From: ZC4RG30 sp039917615
GTDB taxonomy: Bacteria; Pseudomonadota; Gammaproteobacteria; Steroidobacterales; Steroidobacteraceae
NCBI GenBank assembly: GCA_039917615.1
Contig: JBDSJD010000004.1
Location: 1 to 64,000 of the forward strand
DNA: 64,000 bases
Reading direction: 5' to 3'
The position numbers were made by a program, and so were the translations under genes. The notes beneath the pieces are model-generated. The model did no database searches, was not told where the DNA came from, and was given only the letters and a program-made list of their open reading frames with translations. This document shows positions 59,529-64,000 of this stretch, in pieces; within the stretch, counting starts at the first letter, position 1, and each line of letters starts with the position of its first letter.

Positions 59529-61242
59529 CCTCGCCCGTCAACCGCTTCATGGTGCCCAGCAGATGCTCGTGCGCGGGGCTGCTGTTCAGTGCCTGCTGCC
59601 AGATGTAACGCGCCTGGGCTTGATCGCCCGCACGCCACAGCACCTCGCCGTAGTGCGCGCCAATTTCACTGTCGCCGCTGTTCTGCCAGGCGCGCGCGAG
59701 CACCGGCAATGCGGCCTTGGCCTTGCCACGCTGGAACAGCACCCATCCCAGGCTGTCCTGTATGGCGGCGCTATCCGGTGAAACCGCCAGTGCCGCGCGA
59801 ATCAGCTGTTCGGCGCGCGGCAGCTCCTGCTTGTGATCGGCCAGCGTGAACCCGAGCGCATTCTGGAGTTGCGGATCGGCCGGGCGCTGCTTCAGGCCCT
59901 GTTCGAACTGCGCGATCGCGGCGCGTGTGCGGCCGCCAGCTTCCAGTACGGTGGCGCGCTGGTACACGAGATCGGGATGATCCGGATAATCGCTGGCCAG
60001 TGCGTCGAGTCCCTGCAGTGCTGCATCAACATCACCGGCCTGCACCAGCAGCTGGGCGCGTGTGGCTCCGACTTCGAGGGCAGCATCAGGATGCTGCTTC
60101 ACGTAGTCGTCCAGCACGGTCAGCGCCCCCTTACGCTCACCGTGCTTCAACATCAGGCGTGCCGCGGCCTTGCGGGCCGTTAGTCCCAGTGGGCTGTCGG
60201 CCAGCTCGCGATAGGCCTGCATGGCGCGCTCGTCATCGCCGCGCTGCTCCGCCATTTGCGCAAAATAGAAAACGGCCAGCACGGTGCTCTCAGGCTCGGT
60301 CAGCATGAGCCCGAGCAGCTGCTCTGCGCTCTCGCGGTTGCTCTCACGGAGCGCCATCGTGAGCAGACGCCGCACCGCACCCTGGCGAGTCTCGTTCTGG
60401 GTGGCGAGCCGCTGCAGTTCCGCTTGCGCATCCTGGGTTCGCTCTGCCGCCGTCAGGAGGTCGGCCAGCAGGAATACGTCGTCACCTTGCAGCTGCGCCG
60501 CATCCAGCGTCCGCGCCCCGGCAATCGCGGCGTTATGTTCGCCCTGTATTGACATGGCTCGCAGCAGAATGATCTGCGTTTCGAGCAGGTTTGGGTCGAT
60601 GGCCTGCGCGCGCCGCGCAGCGGCCATCGCCACGTTCATGTTCTGCGCGGCAAACGCCAGGCGCGCCAGCGCCAGCTGCACTTCCGCCGTGGAGTCGTCA
60701 TTCACCAGCACTTCGCCGAACAGCCGATAAACCGCAGTAACGTCGGCCTGCTGCTGCAGCAATTCGGCAAAACCCAGTGGATCCTGACTGCCGCCCACCC
60801 CTGATTCACGCCAGGCAATCAATGCGGTGCGGGCCTCGGGCAGATCGTAGCGTTTGAATGCAACGAGCGCGGCGGCCAGCGCCGCCTCACCTGAATATTT
60901 GTCCAGCGCGCGCCACCGCGCTACCGCGACCCGCGCAGCGCCGAGCTGATCGCATGCCAGCGCCAGCTGAGTGGCACGCCTGGCCAGCGGCACTTCGGTG
61001 CTGAGCTGTGCCGCTGCCACATAGTTTTCCGTGGCGGCCCGGCAATTGCCGTTGCGCAGCGCCTGCTCTGCAGCCATCAGCAACTCCGACTCACCCTTGC
61101 CCGCCGTACTTGCTGCCGGTTTGTCTGCAGCGGTGGCTGCGGCGCCGATCGCACTTTGGGTGGGGCACGCGACCGCGACGGTGGCCAGCACAACCAGCAC
61201 GGCAAAGCGCAAGGCTGACATGGAGCGCGAGGGATCAGGCAT
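59512..61242 (-). CDS. TPR-repeat protein (PA4667-like position)
   Basis: 576 residues from ATG 61242; the adjacent ATG 61245 or an ATG at 61221 are possible. The longer reading upstream is antisense to prfA and rejected. A signal peptide (about 8-28) is followed by many TPR-type helical repeats, such as AAAQLSTEVPLARRATQLAL, LLMAAEQALRNGNCRAATEN, and a C-terminal set with NALGFTLADHKQELPRAEQL, IRAALAVSPDSAAIQDSLGW. Probably an outer-membrane-linked scaffold; its exact role is unknown. The same gene lies before lolB-ispE in Pseudomonas. Confidence 0.85.
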   Translation of the reverse strand: MPDPSRSMSALRFAVLVVLATVAVACPTQSAIGAAATAADKPAASTAGKGESELLMAAEQALRNGNCRAATENYVAAAQLSTEVPLARRATQLALACDQLGAARVAVARWRALDKYSGEAALAAALVAFKRYDLPEARTALIAWRESGVGGSQDPLGFAELLQQQADVTAVYRLFGEVLVNDDSTAEVQLALARLAFAAQNMNVAMAAARRAQAIDPNLLETQIILLRAMSIQGEHNAAIAGARTLDAAQLQGDDVFLLADLLTAAERTQDAQAELQRLATQNETRQGAVRRLLTMALRESNRESAEQLLGLMLTEPESTVLAVFYFAQMAEQRGDDERAMQAYRELADSPLGLTARKAAARLMLKHGERKGALTVLDDYVKQHPDAALEVGATRAQLLVQAGDVDAALQGLDALASDYPDHPDLVYQRATVLEAGGRTRAAIAQFEQGLKQRPADPQLQNALGFTLADHKQELPRAEQLIRAALAVSPDSAAIQDSLGWVLFQRGKAKAALPVLARAWQNSGDSEIGAHYGEVLWRAGDQAQARYIWQQALNSSPAHEHLLGTMKRLTGEDAAKP

Positions 61243-61269
61243 CATCGCGCCACTATAACTTGTTCGCCC

Positions 61270-62355
61270 ATGAAAGCTTCGATTCGCCAGAAACTGGAAA
61301 AGACCGCGGAACGCTTCGAGGAAGTCGGCCGCCTGCTCTCTGACCCCGGAATCGGCGGCGGCTCGCAGGAGTTCCGCGAGCTCTCCATGGAATATTCGCG
61401 TCTCGAACCCGTCGCGGCCGCCTTTCGCGACTATGTGGACCTGACCGCACAGAGCGCCGCCGCCCGCGAGCTTGCTGATGACAGCGATCCGGCGATGCGC
61501 GGCATGGGCGAGGAGGAATTGCGTCGGCTGGATTCGCTGTTGGCGCAGCACGAGCAGGACCTGAACCTGCTGCTGCTACCGAAGGACCCACGTGACGAGC
61601 ACAACATCTATCTGGAGGTGCGTGCAGGTACTGGCGGGGATGAAGCCGCTATCTTTGCCGGCGACCTGCTACGCATGTACACGCGTTATGCCGAAAACCG
61701 CGGCTGGCAGGTGGAGATTCTCAGCGAAAACCTGGGCGAGCACGGTGGTTACCGGGAAGTGATCTCGCGTGTAGTGGGGCGCGGCGCATTCTCGGTGTTC
61801 AAGTTCGAATCGGGCACGCATCGGGTGCAGCGCGTGCCCGCCACCGAAGCACAGGGGCGCATCCACACTTCAGCCTGCACGGTTGCCGTGCTGCCGGAAC
61901 TTGATGAGATCGACAGCATCGAGATCAATCCCGCCGATCTGCGCGTTGATACGTTCCGTGCTTCGGGTGCCGGCGGCCAGCACGTCAACAAGACGGACTC
62001 TGCCATCCGCATCACGCATATCCCCACTGGTGTGGTGGTGGAATGCCAGGACGAACGCTCGCAGCACAAGAACCGCTCGCGGGCCATGTCATTGCTGAAG
62101 TCACGGCTGTTGGCGGCAGAACAGGAAAAACAGGCCTCGGCGCAGGCACAGTCGCGCAAGCTCCAGGTGGGTAGCGGCGACCGGTCGGAACGCATCCGCA
62201 CCTATAATTTTCCGCAGGGACGCATCACCGATCACCGCATCAATCTCACTCTCTACAAGCTGGCGGATGTCATGAACGGCGCGCTCGACGAACTGCTCAC
62301 CGCGCTGCAGACGGAATTCCAGGCCGAGGAACTGGCCGCGCAGGTAAATGACTGA
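61270..62355 (+). CDS. prfA: Peptide chain release factor 1
   Basis: 361 residues, full length. The GGQ loop is in FRASGAGGQHVNKTDSAIRI (about residue 235); the codon-recognition region precedes it and ends QGRIHTSACTVAVLPE. It terminates translation at UAA/UAG and is methylated by PrmC. It is only 27 bp from the divergent TPR gene; hemA, normally directly upstream of prfA in gammaproteobacteria, is absent. Confidence 0.98.
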   Translation: MKASIRQKLEKTAERFEEVGRLLSDPGIGGGSQEFRELSMEYSRLEPVAAAFRDYVDLTAQSAAARELADDSDPAMRGMGEEELRRLDSLLAQHEQDLNLLLLPKDPRDEHNIYLEVRAGTGGDEAAIFAGDLLRMYTRYAENRGWQVEILSENLGEHGGYREVISRVVGRGAFSVFKFESGTHRVQRVPATEAQGRIHTSACTVAVLPELDEIDSIEINPADLRVDTFRASGAGGQHVNKTDSAIRITHIPTGVVVECQDERSQHKNRSRAMSLLKSRLLAAEQEKQASAQAQSRKLQVGSGDRSERIRTYNFPQGRITDHRINLTLYKLADVMNGALDELLTALQTEFQAEELAAQVND

Positions 62356-62443
62356 GGGCCTTGGGTCAGTTCCGATCATGCCGCTGAATCTCACCGTAGG
62401 GCCGTTGGCCGCTGGTGCTGGTCACCGCTTTCTGGATGGTGCT

Positions 62444-63235
62444 TTAGCAGCTGCGCGTCGCCACGCGCCAGGCCATCACCGACACCGCGCCCACATACAC
62501 CACAGGCACTGCCAGTACCAGGGCTATCAACCAGCGCGATAACGCGAGTGCGCCAAGAGTCGGATGGGTACCCTGCCCCGCCAGGTTCATGATCAGGGTG
62601 ATGAGGATGCCGGCCAACAGCGCAAACACCAGCGTGCCACCGGCCAGCGCCAGTGCCATACCGGCGAACTGCAGCCATCTGCCGCGCACCAGCTGGATGG
62701 CGCGATTCAGGGCGAGCCAGGCAGTGGTGTTGCCGGCGATCATCGCGGGCCAGGCTGGCAGCGCATACAGCAACAATCCCGACCCGGCCGCAGTCAGCAG
62801 CAGCGCCAGCACATCGAAACCGCGCCAGGCTGTGCTCGCGAAGGCCGGCAGCAGCGGCACCATCCACGCGGCGACGAGCAACAGCACGGCTGGCACATCG
62901 CGCGCCGCATCGCGCAGCGATTGCAGCAGCTGCGGCCGTTGGCCAGCGGCCAGCCCCAGCTGCTGGCGCAGCATCGCGCCGTAGCAGACCAGTGTCAGCA
63001 CCAGGCTGGCCACGCAGACTCCCCACCATTCGCGGCTGTGCAAATAGCCGTAGGCCTCGCCGCTGGCAGCGGTCTCGGCGCCGGGTGTTGCACCGGCCGC
63101 CACGCCAACCATGGCAAGCGGCAGACACGTGGGCAGACAGACCTGAAATAATGGCCAGGCAAGCCCAAGCACATCCCGCACGACTATCCGTGCCCGATTG
63201 CTGACGGGCTTTCCAGAAGGTTCTGGCTTGATCAA
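62444..63235 (-). CDS. Predicted integral membrane protein of unknown function
   Basis: 263 residues from a TTG at 63235 with GGAG six bases before it; the longer frame upstream is antisense to prmC. About six hydrophobic helices are seen, including VLGLAWPLFQVCLPTCLPLA, WGVCVASLVLTLVCYGAMLR, DVPAVLLLVAAWMVPLLPAF, LALLLTAAGSGLLLYALPAW, FAGMALALAGGTLVFALLAG and WLIALVLAVPVVYVGAVSVM. It lies inverted between prfA and prmC, which are normally adjacent. No family recognised with confidence. The 88 bp after prfA hold nothing else. Confidence 0.65.
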   Translation of the reverse strand: MIKPEPSGKPVSNRARIVVRDVLGLAWPLFQVCLPTCLPLAMVGVAAGATPGAETAASGEAYGYLHSREWWGVCVASLVLTLVCYGAMLRQQLGLAAGQRPQLLQSLRDAARDVPAVLLLVAAWMVPLLPAFASTAWRGFDVLALLLTAAGSGLLLYALPAWPAMIAGNTTAWLALNRAIQLVRGRWLQFAGMALALAGGTLVFALLAGILITLIMNLAGQGTHPTLGALALSRWLIALVLAVPVVYVGAVSVMAWRVATRSC

Positions 63236-64000
63236 CGATCTCTCCAAGGCTGCCGGAATCCAGCGCGCGCGCAATGTAGCAGACACATCCCGCGTTGCCG
63301 ATCTGCTGGCCGAAGCAGCCGCGCTGGGCCTGTCGCAGCTGGACGCGCAGCTGTTGCTGCAGCAGCTCACACAACGCTCGCGTGCGCAGCTGCTTGCCTT
63401 TGACGAAGCTGCCGTGGATGCCACCACCGCCGAACTGTTTCGCGCCGCCGCCGGGCGGCGCGCAGCCGGCGAACCGCTGGCGTACATCACCGGGCTGCGT
63501 GAATTCTGGTCATTGCCGCTGGTGGTCACTCCGGCAGTGCTGGTGCCGCGCCCGGAAACCGAGTTGCTGGTTGAGCTCTGCCTGGCTCAGTTCGACAATT
63601 CGCCGCGGCTGGTGGCTGACCTTGGCACAGGCTCAGGCGCCATCGCTCTCGCGCTGGCTAGCGAGCGCCGCGACTGGATGCTCATTGGCACCGACGCTTC
63701 TGCCGCTGCGCTGGAAGTGGCCGCGATCAATCGGGAGCGTCTCGACATCCAGAACCTCGCACTGCGCGCCGGCAACTGGTGCGAGGCGTTACCGGCGGAG
63801 CGTTTCGACGCCATCGTCAGCAATCCGCCGTATGTTGCCTCTGACCATCCGGCGCTACGGGATCTCGCATACGAACCACGCTCCGCCCTCGTGGCCGGCG
63901 CCGACGGCTACGCGGACTTGTTCAGCATTGCGGCAGCAGCGCGCGCATATCTCAAACCGGGGGGCTGGCTGGCGCTCGAGAATGGCGCCGGGCAGGCAGC
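63228..64000 (+). CDS. prmC: PrmC (HemK), release-factor glutamine methyltransferase, cut by the window edge
   Basis: The first ~257 residues are present. The start is probably TTG 63228 with AGAAGG seven bases before it; no ATG lies upstream near it in frame. An N-terminal helical substrate-binding part contains LLLQQLTQRSRAQLLAFDEA and PLAYITGLREFWSLPLVVTP, AVLVPRPETELLVE. The SAM site is VADLGTGSGAIALALA and the catalytic motif is IVSNPPYVAS. It methylates the GGQ glutamine of release factors, matching prfA nearby. Confidence 0.93.
   Translation, partial: MINDLSKAAGIQRARNVADTSRVADLLAEAAALGLSQLDAQLLLQQLTQRSRAQLLAFDEAAVDATTAELFRAAAGRRAAGEPLAYITGLREFWSLPLVVTPAVLVPRPETELLVELCLAQFDNSPRLVADLGTGSGAIALALASERRDWMLIGTDASAAALEVAAINRERLDIQNLALRAGNWCEALPAERFDAIVSNPPYVASDHPALRDLAYEPRSALVAGADGYADLFSIAAAARAYLKPGGWLALENGAGQA

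Noticed and set aside
61242..61551. Upstream extension of the TPR protein into prfA antisense
   Set aside because: No signal peptide or ribosome site there, and prfA is certain on the other strand.
1..64000. CRISPR array, rRNA, insertion sequence or intact prophage
   Set aside because: No regular spaced repeats, no rRNA-like sequence and no transposase were seen; the only mobile trace is the integrase remnant at 5949-6169.

Overview
The window is GC-rich, gene-dense chromosomal DNA of a gammaproteobacterium. The flagellar locus follows the Pseudomonas/Xanthomonas plan (FleQ- and FleR-type activators, FlhF, FleN/FlhG, MotC/MotD, a DUF2802 gene). The housekeeping block lolB-ispE-tRNA-Gln ... 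prs-rplY-pth-ychF beside prfA-prmC is also gammaproteobacterial. With two large TonB-dependent receptors, this fits the Xanthomonadales/Nevskiales/Steroidobacterales area, but genus cannot be read from the sequence.

Layout. (1) 1-9 kb is accessory: a 558-aa membrane/coiled-coil protein with less GC-biased codons; a BlaI-type repressor followed by an M56 (BlaR1-like) protease fused to an efflux-type membrane-fusion domain, behind a promoter with two operator palindromes; a Tat-exported EthD-like protein; a frameshifted tyrosine-integrase remnant next to tRNA-Met(CAU); and a TonB receptor. (2) 9.1-46.2 kb is one continuous flagellar locus. Read along the minus strand it runs flgBCDEFGHIJKL, fliC-flaG-fliD-fliS-fliT-pilZ, fleQ-fleR-fliEF-fliHIJK, fliL-fliN-fliOPQR-flhB, flhA-flhF-fleN-fliA-motC-motD-DUF2802-HDOD. 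flgA, flgM and flgN lie on the plus strand at the right end. (3) 46.2-49.8 kb is ychF-pth-rplY-prs. (4) 49.9-57.9 kb is a block between tRNA-Gln and prs: a TorF-like porin, an 868-aa lipoprotein and a 1447-aa TonB receptor. (5) 58-64 kb is tRNA-Gln, ispE, lolB, a TPR protein, prfA, an inverted membrane-protein gene and the 5' part of prmC.

How it works together. The flagellar genes supply the export gate and ATPase, MS-ring, rod, P/L rings, hook, junction, cap, filament, chaperones, sigma-28/anti-sigma-28, polar-placement GTPase/ATPase and an H+-type stator pair. Sigma-54 (-24/-12) promoter matches precede flgB, fliL, fleR and DUF2802. Sigma-28 matches precede fliC, fliS and flgM, and a strong one also reads into flgB.

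The most striking feature is what is missing. fliG is absent between fliF and fliH, and fliM is absent between fliL and fliN. No che gene is present, FleS is absent, and both sigma-54 activators lack N-terminal input domains. FliF still carries a FliG-binding-like tail and the stator genes look intact. Either the switch genes are elsewhere in the genome, or this is an unusual switch-reduced flagellum. hemA is likewise missing from its usual place beside prfA.
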